In this document: in pieces, positions 16,726 through 25,198 of the stretch | Position numbering within the stretch: the stretch's first letter is position 1 | Layout of the letters: each line of letters begins with the position of its first letter | Origin: Lysobacterales bacterium | GTDB taxonomy: Bacteria; Pseudomonadota; Gammaproteobacteria; Xanthomonadales; Rhodanobacteraceae | Direction: 5' to 3' | NCBI GenBank assembly: GCA_015655335.1 | Contig: JAATFF010000016.1 | Span: 1 to 41,939 of the forward strand | DNA: 41,939 nucleotides | Translations under genes and position numbers: made by a program | Notes under the pieces: generated by a model | Database searches by the model: none | The model's input: only the letters and a program-made list of their open reading frames with translations | What the model was told of the DNA's origin: nothing

Positions 16726-18198
16726 TCAGGGCGCAGCAGCCAGATCCGATGTAAGAGATGTGTAGCCACCACCCAGTGCCTGGATCAAGGCAACCTGCGC
16801 ATCCAGTCGTTGCATGCGCAATGTCGCCACACGTTGGCTCTGGGCAAGTCGAGCCACATCGGCAGCCAGCACTTGAAGTTGGGGATCAAGACCAGCCTTG
16901 TAGCGCACGATCTCCAGATCGTAGGCGCGCTGACTTGCGCCATAAGCACGTTGCGCGCTGGTCTGTTGTTGCTCGATGGCACGAATCGTCGCCACCTGCG
17001 TAGCAACGTCGTTCAAAGCGCCAATCAAGGTTTGATCGTAGGCAGCGACTGACAAATCGTAATCGGCATAACGATCCTTCAACTGAGCGCGTAACGCACC
17101 ACCGTCGAACAAGGGCAAATGAATGGCGGGACCGGCCTGAACTTGACGGCTTTTCGCGTCGAACAGATGGCCCCATCCAAAAGCGTCGTAACCGAAAGCA
17201 GCCACCAGGTTGATATCGGGGAAGAAGTCGGCCTTGGCAACTTTGACGTCATGCCCGGCGGCATCGATGCGCCAATGTGCGGCGACAATATCGGGGCGGC
17301 GCGATAGCAGATCGGCAGGCAGACTATTCGGTAGCGCCAGATCAGGCGCTTCCAGTAACGCTGGGCGCGCAATCTGCAAGCCACGATCCGGGCCTTTACC
17401 GAGCAATGCCGCCAATTCGTATCGCGTGACGGCAATCCTCCCATCCAGCTCGGAAACATCTGCCTGGGACACATCGACATTCACGTCGACAGTACGGCTT
17501 TCGACTTCATTGTCGAGACCGATATGCACGCGTTCGCGTGTTAATGAACCAATAGCGCTACGACTTTTCACTTCGTTCTGCGCGACGTCACGCAACGCAT
17601 ATAGCAAAGCGAGATGCACATAGGCATGCGCAACGGAGGCGGCGAGCACCAGACGCGCTTGCTGGGCTTCAGCGTCCGCCGCCTTTTGTTGCAACAGAGC
17701 CGTGTGTAGGGCTTCGTGGTTCTTACCCCATAGATCCAGGTTGTAGGAAGCGCTTGCGAGCAGGTCGTGCTCGCTATCCCAACTATTGCCAATAGGCGAC
17801 GGCAATATGGTGCTACCACTGAAATGCTCGCGCGAGAAACTGTATGTTGCACCAGCGCTGGGGCCGGTCGCCGCACCGGCTTGCTCGGCATAAGAAGATG
17901 CCTTTTCAACACGCGCCTTGGCTTGCGCAAGCGTCGGGCTGTTGGCTATCGCTTCGCTGATCAATGCGGAAAGCTGCGGATCGCCAAAATGCATGGCCCA
18001 ATCCATCGTCGGCCACGCGCCACCTTGAGTGGGAATGCTGAGTGCCGCGTGATAGCCGGCGACGTCTGCCGGATGGCCGTCGCTGCGAATGCCGCGATAA
18101 TTCACGCAAGCGCTGAGAATGGTAACAAGCGCAGCGACAACCACGATGCGTAGCGCCGCGGCCGACGGCGTGAAAGGGGGAGAAACGAAGCGGTTCAT
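16726..18198 (-). CDS. NodT/OprM-type outer-membrane efflux lipoprotein
   Basis: The 490-residue TolC-like outer-membrane factor has a lipoprotein signal with lipobox LSAC (VVVAALVTILSACVNYRG). Two OEP repeats follow: the first with WAMHFGDPQLSALISEAIANSPTLAQAKARVEKA, the second around LPADLLSRRPDIVAAHWRIDAAGHDVKVAKADFFPDINL, a very characteristic NodT-family motif. The C-terminus has LPLFDGGALRAQL and a long alpha-hairpin. It forms the exit duct of the EmrAB-type pump encoded next to it and completes a tripartite system without relying on a distant TolC. It begins 41 nt after the MarR gene. Export and lipid attachment to the outer membrane are inferred from the signal. Confidence 0.94.
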   Translation of the reverse strand: MNRFVSPPFTPSAAALRIVVVAALVTILSACVNYRGIRSDGHPADVAGYHAALSIPTQGGAWPTMDWAMHFGDPQLSALISEAIANSPTLAQAKARVEKASSYAEQAGAATGPSAGATYSFSREHFSGSTILPSPIGNSWDSEHDLLASASYNLDLWGKNHEALHTALLQQKAADAEAQQARLVLAASVAHAYVHLALLYALRDVAQNEVKSRSAIGSLTRERVHIGLDNEVESRTVDVNVDVSQADVSELDGRIAVTRYELAALLGKGPDRGLQIARPALLEAPDLALPNSLPADLLSRRPDIVAAHWRIDAAGHDVKVAKADFFPDINLVAAFGYDAFGWGHLFDAKSRQVQAGPAIHLPLFDGGALRAQLKDRYADYDLSVAAYDQTLIGALNDVATQVATIRAIEQQQTSAQRAYGASQRAYDLEIVRYKAGLDPQLQVLAADVARLAQSQRVATLRMQRLDAQVALIQALGGGYTSLTSDLAAAP

Positions 18199-18239
18199 GG
18201 AGGATGTACCTCGGGGAAGGCGATTTTTGTCGAGCGATG

Positions 18240-18833
18240 TCAGGACTTCCGCGTCGTGCGGAGATCACCGTTTCGATAGGGAGAAAGCGCTTGCATTTGG
18301 CAGTTACGAGCCATCCGTTCCAAGCTGCGGCGCAGTGCGTGCAAATCGGTCTGACTGATGCCCGCGGTCAGGGCGTCGAGAATGTGGTGCGTAACGTCCA
18401 TGCTGCGCGTAGCGATGCGTCTGGCCTTTTCGGTCAGCGCAAGACGTACAACGCGCCGATCTTGGGTGCATCGACGGCGAGTAAGCAGCCGCTGTTTCTC
18501 CATCACATCCAGCGCATGACTGACCGTGCTGGCGTTGACATCGACGACCGCGGCCAGATCGTTGCCGAGCATGCCGGGCTCAGCCGTCAACAGCATGAGG
18601 ATCTCCGCTTGTATGCCTGTGATATCGAACTCTTCTTTCATACGCTGCGTAGTCAGGCGCTTGAAAGCGGACGTCGTGCGCAGCAGCGCATGAGCAACGT
18701 TGTCTTGATCTTTGGGAGCGACAGAGCGTCGCTGCCTCGCTTTCTGCGTCGCGGCTCTAGCCGTGGGCGCAGTGATCGTCATGTTGCGGACTGCAACATC
18801 ATGTTCGACCTTGCTGATTCGTGACGTGGCCAT
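18240..18833 (-). CDS. MarR-family transcriptional regulator
   Basis: The product has about 197 residues from ATG 18833, with an alternative ATG at 18782. The MarR winged HTH is clear: FDITGIQAEILMLLTAEPGMLGNDLAAVV, then VNASTVSHALDVMEKQRLLTRR (recognition helix) and the wing TQDRRVVRLALTEKARRI. The N-terminal 50 residues are basic and low in motif content, longer than in typical MarR proteins (about 145 residues). The start lies 22 nt downstream of the TetR stop, and the gene precedes the efflux genes, so it sits where emrR would be in an emrRAB operon. It is probably a ligand-responsive repressor of the pump operon. The frame is open up to 18944, overlapping the TetR gene, but that start is unlikely. 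Confidence 0.92.
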   Translation of the reverse strand: MATSRISKVEHDVAVRNMTITAPTARAATQKARQRRSVAPKDQDNVAHALLRTTSAFKRLTTQRMKEEFDITGIQAEILMLLTAEPGMLGNDLAAVVDVNASTVSHALDVMEKQRLLTRRRCTQDRRVVRLALTEKARRIATRSMDVTHHILDALTAGISQTDLHALRRSLERMARNCQMQALSPYRNGDLRTTRKS

Positions 18834-18855
18834 GGACGTATCCGACGCACCGTCA

Positions 18856-19446
18856 CTATGAGGCCGACGCTTCCACGACAGCGACTGCCGCGCGACGCCC
18901 GGATTCGAGCAATCGCTCCGACATCTGAGGATCGTCGGTAGCACGCGCCAGGATCATCGTGCCGATCAGGCAGGACACCACAGCCATCGCATCGGCCTCG
19001 CGCTGCTTCGGCTTCAGCGCGTCGGGCAGGATCGAGCCGACCAGTTTGATCATCTCTTTCATGCCGTCGGTCAACTGCGCACGTACCTGGCCATCTTGGC
19101 GACCCGCTTCGATGGCCAGCGTGGAGAGCATGCAGCCACCGCCCACGTTGTCGCGATGGGTGGTGCTGAGATAGCCGCTCACCAAACTTTCCAGGCGAGC
19201 CTCGCCGGTCTTGGTGCTCGCATCGCGCATGCGCTTGCGCATGTTTTCCAAACCCATCGCCAAAGCCTCGCGAGCAAGATCGTCCTTGGAATCGAAATGG
19301 TTGTAGAAACCGCCCTGCGTCAACCCGATTTCGCTCATCAAGCTGGCCACACCGACGTTGGCGATGCCTTCATTGCGGAAGCGTTCGGCCGCCATTTCGA
19401 CAATCCGACGACGAGTGGTTTCTTTATGTCCTTTTTCGTAGCGCAT
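18856..19446 (-). CDS. TetR/AcrR-family transcriptional repressor
   Basis: The 196-residue product has the TetR HTH at residues 10-55: TRRRIVEMAAERFRNEGIANVGVASLMSEIGLTQGGFYNHF, then DSKDDLAREAL. This subgroup often regulates adjacent oxidoreductase or efflux genes. The C-terminal ligand domain has GGGCMLSTLAIEAGRQ, typical of the same subgroup. ATG 19446 has GAGG 7 nt upstream. It is first in the efflux operon and divergent from the SDR gene. The spacer carries ATGAC/GTCAT inverted repeats, so it probably represses both directions and is released by a small molecule. This is inference from layout. Confidence 0.93.
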   Translation of the reverse strand: MRYEKGHKETTRRRIVEMAAERFRNEGIANVGVASLMSEIGLTQGGFYNHFDSKDDLAREALAMGLENMRKRMRDASTKTGEARLESLVSGYLSTTHRDNVGGGCMLSTLAIEAGRQDGQVRAQLTDGMKEMIKLVGSILPDALKPKQREADAMAVVSCLIGTMILARATDDPQMSERLLESGRRAAVAVVEASAS

Positions 19447-19490
19447 GGCCTGGCCTCGATGGTTGGAGCCGCAACGATTGCAATTGGATT

Positions 19491-19520
19491 ATGGTCATCA
19501 TATTATATGACAGTGGTCAT
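19491..19520. promoter_or_regulatory. candidate TetR operator between the efflux operon and the SDR gene
   Basis: The spacer holds three half-sites: GTCAT at 19494-19498, ATGAC at 19507-19511 and GTCAT at 19516-19520. They make two overlapping inverted repeats, GTCAT-N8-ATGAC and ATGAC-N4-GTCAT, in an AT-rich stretch (CATATTATATG). This lies between the divergent starts at 19446 and 19578, a good place for a repressor that blocks both promoters. Confidence 0.55.
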
Positions 19521-19577
19521 GTAAAGATCTTACTACCGCATTCGAGCCCTCCCCTAACTCCCTACGAGATCATCATC

Positions 19578-20288
19578 ATGAATATCCAAGGTAAGACCGC
19601 CATCGTCACTGGCGCCAACCGCGGCCTCGGTCAGGCTTATGCCAAGGCGTTGCTGCAGGCCGGTGCGCAAAAGGTCTACGCCGGTGCGCGGGATCCGTCT
19701 TCGGTCACCCTCCCCGGCGTTACGCCGGTAAAGCTGGATGTCACCTCCGCGCGCGATATCGCCGCCGTGGCCGCGCAGTGCAGTGACGTGGATATCGTCA
19801 TTAACAACGCAGGCATTGCACTCACCGATACCCAATTGCTCGACATCGACACGGATCAGTCGCTGCGTGCCCAGTTCGATACGAACGTCTGGGGCATCCT
19901 GAATATGAGTCGTGCGTTTGCACCCGTGCTGCGCGCCAATGGCGGTGGTGCCATCGTGAACATGCTGTCCGTGTTGAGCTGGCTAAGTCTTCCTCGTACC
20001 GCGTCATACTCCGCATCGAAAGCGGCCGCCTGGGCGATCACCAATGGACTGCGCAACGAATTGCGCGAGCAAGGAACCCTAGTTATCGCTGTGCACGCTG
20101 GCTTGATCGATACTGATATGGCCCGCCATCTCGATGGCCCCAAGACCCGTGCGGAAGATGTTGCGCAGCGCGTTATCGAAGGGCTCTTGAACGGCGACGA
20201 AGAGGTGCTTGCCGACGCTATCTCCAAGCAGGTGAAGGCGGGTTTTGCACTCTCAGCCGCGCCCTATCTCGCCGATCAGCGCAGCTGA
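19578..20288 (+). CDS. SDR-family NAD(P)-dependent oxidoreductase
   Basis: The 236-residue classical short-chain dehydrogenase/reductase has the cofactor motif TGANRGLG (residues 11-18), NNAG at 76-79, catalytic Ser131, Tyr144 and Lys148 (YSASK), and a C-terminus without membrane segments, so it is cytosolic. ATG 19578 (MNIQGKTAIV) is chosen over the longer frame from 19491 because it gives the normal SDR N-terminus; the longer one would include the operator. The basic residue just after the first Gly motif (NRG) suggests NADPH preference. It is divergent from the TetR gene and likely in the same regulon, perhaps detoxifying the same compounds the pump exports. The substrate is unknown. Confidence 0.94.
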   Translation: MNIQGKTAIVTGANRGLGQAYAKALLQAGAQKVYAGARDPSSVTLPGVTPVKLDVTSARDIAAVAAQCSDVDIVINNAGIALTDTQLLDIDTDQSLRAQFDTNVWGILNMSRAFAPVLRANGGGAIVNMLSVLSWLSLPRTASYSASKAAAWAITNGLRNELREQGTLVIAVHAGLIDTDMARHLDGPKTRAEDVAQRVIEGLLNGDEEVLADAISKQVKAGFALSAAPYLADQRS

Positions 20289-20324
20289 CCTGCGCGTCGG
20301 CGCGATTTCCACGAAAAGGACTTG

Positions 20325-20353
20325 GTGCGTTGCTGTTCTGGACGGCAACGCAC
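20325..20353 (-). terminator. terminator hairpin between the convergent SDR and DedA-rhodanese genes
   Basis: A perfect 9-bp stem (GTGCGTTGC at 20325-20333, GCAACGCAC at 20345-20353) with an 11-nt loop sits between the two stop codons. On the minus strand it is followed shortly by TCCTTTTCG, so it fits the DedA-rhodanese gene best but may serve both directions. Confidence 0.65.
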
Positions 20354-20360
20354 GATGTCG

Positions 20361-21350
20361 TCAATGCGTGTGGCTTGGAGCAATCGCTATATCGTTCACT
20401 GCCACGACCGTTGCCGCCAACTGATCGATGTCGTAGCCCGCATCGGCCCATGCATCGAGTCCGCCCAACAAAGGACGGACACGACGATAACCTTGCATCA
20501 TCAAACCCTTTGCAGCCTTTGCAGCGGAAACTTCGTTCGGACAACTGCAATAGATGATCACATCGCGATCGATCGGCACGTGATCGAGATCCTGGTTGAT
20601 ACCGCGCAGATCGGCCATCAAGGCACCCGGAATGACCCGGTTGTCGACCAGGCGTGCGGCCTGCGAACGCACATCGACGACCACCGGCATATGGCCGTCT
20701 TGGATCAGTTGATGCAGTTCGTCGACGGTGATGCGTGCCAGACGCAACGAAAGCAGCAACCGACGACGCTGCCACCATTTCATCAGCACGTAGGCAACCA
20801 ATAACGCGGCGAGAAATTCAATGGCAACGGTACCGGCGTTGGCCAAGAGCAACAGGATGTCGTCGATCTGTTTCGCAAAAATATAGCCCAGCCCCACCAC
20901 GACACCGATCCAGATCAGCGAGCCGATGCCGTCGAACAAAATGAATACGGCAGGCCTGAGCTTCATCGCTCCGACGAGCGGCGGGGCAATGGTGGAAAGG
21001 CCCGGTACGAACTTCGCAATCAGCAAGATCTGACCTCGCCAACGCTGGAAGCGCAACTCGGACTGTTTGACACACGAATCGGGCGAAAGCGAAATGCGGC
21101 ATAGCGTGCGCATCACGGCTGCGCCGAAATGGCGCCCAGCCCAATACCAGGCCAAATCGCTGATCAAGCAGGCCATCAACGCCAGTAATACGACCGCCCC
21201 CAGCGGCAGCTTGCCGATAGAGGCCAGCGCGCCCGCCACCACCAACGTAGGCACCGCCGGAACGGGCACTCCGGCCTGCTCCACCAACACGTTGATGAAG
21301 ACCAGCAGCAAGCCGTATTCGGCAATCAACGCGACAATCGTGTGCGCCAC
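20361..21350 (-). CDS. DedA-family membrane protein fused to a C-terminal rhodanese domain
   Basis: This is a 329-residue fusion. Residues 1-200 are a DedA/SNARE-associated (VTT) membrane domain: VEQAGVPVPAVPTL, then ARLWYWAGR-like DLAWYWAGRHFG, and FVPGLSTIAPPLVGAMKL with several TM helices. DedA proteins are proposed lipid or proton-linked transporters in the inner membrane. Residues 208-310 form a cytosolic rhodanese domain with PVVVDVRS and the loop CSCPNE starting at Cys268, the catalytic Cys position; GGLDAWADAGYD closes the fold. The start is GTG 21350 with GAGGA 8 nt upstream. The fusion occurs in other proteobacteria; its sulfur acceptor is unknown. It stands alone between two terminator hairpins. 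Confidence 0.93.
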   Translation of the reverse strand: MAHTIVALIAEYGLLLVFINVLVEQAGVPVPAVPTLVVAGALASIGKLPLGAVVLLALMACLISDLAWYWAGRHFGAAVMRTLCRISLSPDSCVKQSELRFQRWRGQILLIAKFVPGLSTIAPPLVGAMKLRPAVFILFDGIGSLIWIGVVVGLGYIFAKQIDDILLLLANAGTVAIEFLAALLVAYVLMKWWQRRRLLLSLRLARITVDELHQLIQDGHMPVVVDVRSQAARLVDNRVIPGALMADLRGINQDLDHVPIDRDVIIYCSCPNEVSAAKAAKGLMMQGYRRVRPLLGGLDAWADAGYDIDQLAATVVAVNDIAIAPSHTH

Positions 21351-21438
21351 CGGAGTGATCCTCGATCAGGATGTCCGCGTACCGGACGAGCGCATCGTTG
21401 GGGCGACGGCCGCCGATTGCAAGCAGTAAGTAGCTGCA

Positions 21439-21474
21439 TCGGGGGCAAAGCGGCCACGCCGCCTGCCCCCGATA
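21439..21474 (-). terminator. terminator hairpin downstream of aqpZ
   Basis: A perfect 10-bp stem (ATCGGGGGCA at 21439-21448, TGCCCCCGAT at 21465-21474) encloses an inner GCGG/CCGC stem with a 5-nt loop. It starts 17 bp past the aquaporin stop. There is no long T-tract, so its strength is uncertain. Confidence 0.65.
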
Positions 21475-21490
21475 CGATGCTAACGACCCG

Positions 21491-22195
21491 TCAAGATTTA
21501 GGGGCGTCCTCGGCCAGCAGGTAACGGAAAATCAGGCCGCCCACCGCACCGCCGATCAGCGGGACCAACCAGAACATCCAAAGCTGCTGGATGGCCCAGG
21601 TGCCCTGAAACAGGGCGACGCCGGTGCTGCGCGCAGGGTTTACCGAGGTATTGGTTACCGGGATGCTGATCAGGTGGATCACTGTCAGCGTGAGGCCGAT
21701 GGCCAGCGGCCCGAAACCGGCTGGGGCGCGGCGATCGGTTGAACCATGAATCACAATCACGAACATCGCTGTAAGCACGAACTCTGACACCATGCAGGCG
21801 TGTAACGAATAACCGCCTGGAGAGTGGTCGCCGTAACCGTTCGATGCAAAACCGCTTGCGGTTGCATCGAACCCGGCTTTGCCGCTGGCAATGACATAAA
21901 GGACTGCCGCAGCAGCGATAGCGCCGATGACCTGGGTAATGATGTAGGGAAGCACATCCTTGCCGTTGAATCGTCCGCCTGCAAACAGGCCGACTGTTAC
22001 CGCTGGGTTGAAATGCGCGCCCGAGATGCCGGCGCATGCATAAGCCATGGTCACTACCGTGAGACCGAAAGCTAATGCTACGCCCAGGAAGCCAATGCCG
22101 AGTCCAGGAAAGGCGGCGGCCAGCACTGCGCTACCGCAGCCCCCAAGTACCAGCCAGAAGGTTCCGAAAAACTCAGCAGAGAGTCGTTTGAACAT
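21491..22195 (-). CDS. aqpZ: aquaporin Z, water channel
   Basis: The 234-residue inner-membrane channel has six TM helices and two NPA loops (residues 63-65, [12 protein letters not shown], and 186-188, SVNPARSTG). The selectivity filter residues F43, H174, T183 and R189 fall at the same numbers as in Escherichia coli AqpZ, indicating a water-selective pore rather than a glycerol facilitator. ATG 22195 (MFKRL) is chosen because GGAG lies 7 nt upstream; the in-frame ATG at 22207 (METT) is less likely. It is apparently monocistronic, with a 290-bp upstream gap likely holding its promoter. No defects are seen. Confidence 0.96.
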   Translation of the reverse strand: MFKRLSAEFFGTFWLVLGGCGSAVLAAAFPGLGIGFLGVALAFGLTVVTMAYACAGISGAHFNPAVTVGLFAGGRFNGKDVLPYIITQVIGAIAAAAVLYVIASGKAGFDATASGFASNGYGDHSPGGYSLHACMVSEFVLTAMFVIVIHGSTDRRAPAGFGPLAIGLTLTVIHLISIPVTNTSVNPARSTGVALFQGTWAIQQLWMFWLVPLIGGAVGGLIFRYLLAEDAPKS

Positions 22196-22481
22196 GGTCG
22201 TCTCCAATCTATGAAATGACTAGCGAATCACGCGATGCGAGGTTTGCTACGGATTTCTTTCTTGCGACGCCTTGCTACCCCTAGGACCACCCGCGATCAA
22301 CTGCACCCAGTGGCTAACCGCGTAATAGCACGGGGCCTGCAGATACGGAAGCGGTTTGTTTGGATCAAGTATTGGGTGCGCGCAAAGCAGGCGATCATGC
22401 TTGATCTTCGATGCAAAATGCTTAGTACAAGGATGAATTATGTCAGCGCTCAAGAGTGCGACAAACAACAACGAATCAATG

Positions 22482-23864
22482 CTACTTGGTGCCTTTGCGC
22501 TTATGCTCGTTCACCTCCTGGCGAATCGTCTCGATATTGCGCATGGGCTCGCCACGCTGAACCATGCGGGTGTAATGCCAGAAACGCCCTCCCAATGCGA
22601 ATACGGTTGACCAGCCCAGCGGTGTCGGCTGTATCGCTGCACGCAAAGTACGCGCGTAATCCAGTACAAGTCCCGGTGTCCAAGCCATCGCCTGCGCTCG
22701 GCGCTGCAATTGCGCCGCCACCCACAACTCAGGATTAAACATCGCGCGCAATAGCGCTCCCATACCTACGCCCGGTTCGGCCAGCGACCCCTCCAGGGCC
22801 GCTTCGAGCGCATGCGCAACCGTGCTCGAGCAATTGCGGTTGGTCAGGTTGTAGGTTTCGTTAGTGCGGTAACGCTGCCAGAACGCCACCAAACGTCCAC
22901 GGTTATAGCGCTCGAAACGCACCTGCACCGTGGAGTCGCACCAACCGGCAGACTCGATGGCGTAACTGGGTTGGAAGCGACCTGGTACGTCATTGTCTGC
23001 GGTAGCGCGCAAGACGCGTGTGAAATCGTTTTGCGAGCGATCGATTTCCACCTTCGGATAGTGACTGATATAGATATCCGGCAATGCTTCCATAGCCGCA
23101 TGACCGGTCGAGATCACGCCCTTACTGTCGACCGCCGCGATGTAACGATCCACCACGGGACGCGGCACGAAATCTTCCGCGGAACCTGCCGGCGTCCATA
23201 CGTGCACGATCAGAACGCCATCCTGCTCGGCGACACCCTCTTCGTCGCCGGATAACACCGCATCGCCGATGGCGAGATCGCGAGAAAGCCATAACGATGC
23301 CGCTGCATGTCGCGGTAACCGCTTGAGCCGGAAAGCTTGTCGCAGCAAACCGCAACCGGAGAGAAAAATGCCCATCCCGATGCAATAAGGCACCGTGCCC
23401 GCGTAAAAAGTGGGATACGGCTCGAACATAAAAATGGCGAAACCGAGCTCCAGCAATCCCGTTAGGAACGACAAACGCCATCCGATGAAGCGCACCACGA
23501 CCGCTGCCGCCATGCGAAAAATGCCATCGGCAAGGAAAGCGAGCCCAAACAGCATGGCAAGAATGACGCTCGCAGCATGGTGCGCATCGACCACCAGCAG
23601 ACCGAGCACCAAAAACACCACACCGCGCGCCTTGCGTAATACGACGCGCGTATCCGCACCGGATGGCGAAACAATGAGTGTCACAACGGCCTCGATCAGC
23701 AACAAATAACCGAAGACGTGAATGGGAAAATAGGTGACGCCATCCAATGCGTCGATGAAGATCGCCGCACCAAGCACCGTCCACACCAGGCCGATCGCCG
23801 CCAGCATGGGCCAGCGCCGCCGGATGAAATCGTGACCGAGCAGAAGCAGGATCAATCGAATCAT
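22482..23864 (-). CDS. HdeD-like membrane domain fused to a putative permuted papain-like thiol hydrolase domain
   Basis: The 460-residue product has two halves. Residues 1-185 are an HdeD/DUF308-type membrane domain with six hydrophobic helices (LAAIGLVWTVLGAAIF, VTLIVS, GVVFLVLGLLVVDAHHAA, LTGLLELGFAIFMF). Residues 200-460 are soluble and contain STGHAAMEALPDIYISHYP (His255) and later NLTNRNCSSTVAHALE (Cys345). The His-before-Cys order with GHAA and NCSST is like circularly permuted NlpC/P60-papain-like hydrolases (the YiiX/LRAT-like group), so a cysteine amidase or acyl-transfer activity is inferred, not proven. HdeD in E. coli is linked to acid resistance. The gene is followed 42 bp upstream by the MFS gene on the same strand, which may be co-transcribed. 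Confidence 0.8.
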   Translation of the reverse strand: MIRLILLLLGHDFIRRRWPMLAAIGLVWTVLGAAIFIDALDGVTYFPIHVFGYLLLIEAVVTLIVSPSGADTRVVLRKARGVVFLVLGLLVVDAHHAASVILAMLFGLAFLADGIFRMAAAVVVRFIGWRLSFLTGLLELGFAIFMFEPYPTFYAGTVPYCIGMGIFLSGCGLLRQAFRLKRLPRHAAASLWLSRDLAIGDAVLSGDEEGVAEQDGVLIVHVWTPAGSAEDFVPRPVVDRYIAAVDSKGVISTGHAAMEALPDIYISHYPKVEIDRSQNDFTRVLRATADNDVPGRFQPSYAIESAGWCDSTVQVRFERYNRGRLVAFWQRYRTNETYNLTNRNCSSTVAHALEAALEGSLAEPGVGMGALLRAMFNPELWVAAQLQRRAQAMAWTPGLVLDYARTLRAAIQPTPLGWSTVFALGGRFWHYTRMVQRGEPMRNIETIRQEVNEHKRKGTK

Positions 23865-23906
23865 GGCGAAGCCTCGCTCAGCATTCGTAACCTCGCAGGC
23901 GACAAG

Positions 23907-25097
23907 TCATGTGCGACTGCGCGAACGCATCATGAAAAGCGCGAACACGGCGCAGGCCGCTGCGATCATGCCGGGCAGGCCGAATTTGGCGCTGCCCAAC
24001 ATGGCCACGCCCGCCACGCTGGGTCCGACCAGTGCGCCGGCTCCCCACGCCAATCCCATCACGGCGTACACGCCCACCAGATCGTTGCCCTGAAAACGGC
24101 TACCCACCATCGCCAGCATGACGGTGTAGATGCCCACGAATAAACCTCCCCATACGAAGACCATGGCAAAAGCCAGCCGCGTCTCCTGCAACGCAAATGG
24201 CCAGAGCAGCGCAGTGAAGGCGGAAATCCATGCCAATGTCAGCGCCAGGCGCCGCTTGTCCATCTTGTCCGCGAGCCAGCCGATGGGTATTTGCAACACG
24301 ATCGCGCCGAGCATCAGGGTGGAAATCAACTGCATGGCACGCTGTTCGCCCCAGCCCATGCCGGTGGCATACAACGCGATGAACGACAGGCCCGCTGTTT
24401 CCACCCCCGCATTGAGGATGGTGGTCGCGATCGCAACGGGGGCAAGTCTTAGATAACGCAGTGGCCGGGCCGGTTCGGGTGCACTGCGCGCCGGCGCAAG
24501 CACCCACGGCGGCAGCACGAACAGTGCCGCGCAGACACTGATCACCGCACCGATCACGAAAGCGTGATTGTTCACACCCACCTCGGACAATAAGGCGGGG
24601 CCCAATACCATGCCCAGCGATAAGGCCGCCGTGTAGATCGCCATGGTTCGCCCGCGAGTGCCTTCATCGCTGAGCACATTGGTCCATGTCTCGGACATCA
24701 CGAACAAGGCTTCCGCCGAGGCTCCCAGCGCGATGCGCAAGGGAAACCAGACCCACACCATCGGCCAGAGACGAAACAGAAAGAGCAACACGCCTGCGGC
24801 GATCAGCGCGAACACCGTGAGCCGCCGCGCGCCGAGCTTGGCGGCCAGTCCGGGCAGCAAGGGTGCGGCCAGCAATACGCCCAGGGCATGCATGGCCGCG
24901 TTGACGCCGATGAACAGACTGGTATGACCGCGCGCCATCAGACTCATGGCGATCAAAGGCGCGGAAAGGCTGTACGTAAGCCCAAATGTCGTGGCAGCCG
25001 CGACGACCGCGGCGACAGACAAGCGGCGCTTCCAGCGTGGCAGCGCGATCGCTGCGGTGGACGGCGTAGATGCCTGCATGCGACGGCCCATCCCCAT
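23907..25097 (-). CDS. MFS transporter, YcaD-like
   Basis: The 396-residue inner-membrane protein has 12 predicted TM helices. Motifs resemble the small YcaD/UMF-type MFS group: LAAPLLPGLAAKLGARRLTVFALIAAG (motif A-like loop), VLSDEGTRGRTMAIYTAALSLGMVLGPALLSEVG (motif B/C region), and a second-half motif IPIGWLADKMDKRRLALTLAW. The start is uncertain among ATG 25097, 25091 and 25079 (MQASTP). It lies 42 bp upstream of the HdeD-like gene, consistent with a two-gene unit, and is divergent from the methyltransferase gene. The substrate is unknown. Confidence 0.9.
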   Translation of the reverse strand: MGMGRRMQASTPSTAAIALPRWKRRLSVAAVVAAATTFGLTYSLSAPLIAMSLMARGHTSLFIGVNAAMHALGVLLAAPLLPGLAAKLGARRLTVFALIAAGVLLFLFRLWPMVWVWFPLRIALGASAEALFVMSETWTNVLSDEGTRGRTMAIYTAALSLGMVLGPALLSEVGVNNHAFVIGAVISVCAALFVLPPWVLAPARSAPEPARPLRYLRLAPVAIATTILNAGVETAGLSFIALYATGMGWGEQRAMQLISTLMLGAIVLQIPIGWLADKMDKRRLALTLAWISAFTALLWPFALQETRLAFAMVFVWGGLFVGIYTVMLAMVGSRFQGNDLVGVYAVMGLAWGAGALVGPSVAGVAMLGSAKFGLPGMIAAACAVFALFMMRSRSRT

Positions 25098-25198
25098 CAG
25101 CGCGTGACATGTCGACCTTTATAACCCAAACCTCTGGGCCTCGCGCCATCGCAGAACAGCTAGGATGATCCGCCTTAGCGCTCCACAGAGGCCATCAC

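Noticed and set aside
18834..18944. Longer start for the MarR gene overlapping TetR
   Set aside because: The extra residues are an out-of-frame reading of the TetR C-terminus; ATG 18833 lies just past the TetR stop.
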